NCBI GenBank assembly: GCA_037355855.1
Contig: CM074768.1
Location: 1,364,001 to 1,428,000, forward strand
Length of the DNA: 64,000 nucleotides
Direction: 5' to 3'
From: Pseudo-nitzschia pungens
Lineage: Eukaryota; Bacillariophyta; Bacillariophyceae; Bacillariales; Bacillariaceae
Both the position numbers and the translations under genes were made by a program. Below the pieces are notes generated by a model. The model did no database searches and had not been told where the DNA came from. It saw nothing but the letters and a program-made list of their open reading frames with translations. Every line of letters begins with the position of its first letter. The first letter of the stretch is position 1. Of this stretch, positions 63,887 through 64,000 are shown piece after piece.

Positions 63887-64000
63887 CAGTGATTACTGTC
63901 CGCTTTTACGTTGGAACAGTAGTAGAATTCAGTATTGAACTCTCAAGAAACACAAAAACATTGATAGCCTCAACAACAGAGGCACCTTGTACCTCCAACA
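63887..64000 (+). mobile_element. gypsy-1 copy D leader; gag expected just past the window
   Basis: Matches the leaders of copies A and B (CAGTANTGAAYTCT, GAGGCACCTTGTA, CTCCAACA). In copy A the gag ATG follows this last word within ten bases, so gag should begin a few bases beyond 64000. Confidence 0.8.

Overview
The window is eukaryotic nuclear DNA, most likely from a diatom (stramenopile). Three things point there: a predicted plastid precursor with an Ala-Phe cleavage motif after a hydrophobic N-terminus (42566-44950), short GT-AG introns of 118 and 139 nt, and a transposon cargo (two Ty3/gypsy families, a SAP-piggyBac transposase, PIF/Harbinger-like relics, a LINE with a zf-RVT tail) that resembles diatom repeats. 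The species cannot be named from the sequence. No rRNA, tRNA or CRISPR array was found.

Only four host genes are well supported: a 222-aa acidic protein (10301-10969), a 207-aa Ser-rich protein (15157-15780), a three-exon minus-strand gene of 1276 codons with a small Cys/His motif (20180-16093), and a 794-aa plastid-type protein with five exact 22-residue repeats (42566-44950). Nearly everything else is mobile or repetitive.

Layout. 1-2934: the 5' part of a non-coding retroelement made of tandem repeats, inserted in the RNase H region of a minus-strand gypsy-1 element (2935-6703), which itself sits in a Harbinger-like transposase relic (6704-7095). 7290-10300: decayed ORF, a fold-back element and a mariner/Stowaway-type MITE. 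10301-20180: host genes with a minisatellite-rich MITE (family B) and a 324-bp tandem array. 22167-24345: second family B MITE carrying a nested family A fold-back MITE, then a truncated family A copy. 24647-36724: a three-level nest, solo gypsy-1 LTR (duplication GCCTG) containing gypsy-2 copy 1 (CCACT) containing gypsy-2 copy 2 (GATAA), all target-site duplications intact. 36725-42565: non-coding and simple repeats. 42566-44950: plastid gene. 45857-50364: piggyBac gene broken by a 3'-truncated gypsy-1 copy. 51405-55543: MITEs, a Harbinger-like relic and the 3' half of a LINE. 55544-63472: gypsy-2 copy 3, inserted in the LINE and itself disrupted by a second copy (56761-58856) of the non-coding retroelement seen at the window start. 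63560-64000: 5' LTR and leader of another gypsy-1 element whose gag lies past the edge.

Main points of interest: (1) a 2.1-kb non-coding element with a 19-bp target-site duplication, a 3' end homologous to the local LINE and a body of hairpin-bearing tandem repeats, suggesting an unusual LINE-dependent non-autonomous retroelement; (2) both gypsy families separate gag and pol by a single in-frame UGA; (3) both have a 14-bp palindrome where a tRNA primer-binding site is expected; (4) several distinct fold-back or minisatellite-bearing MITE families.
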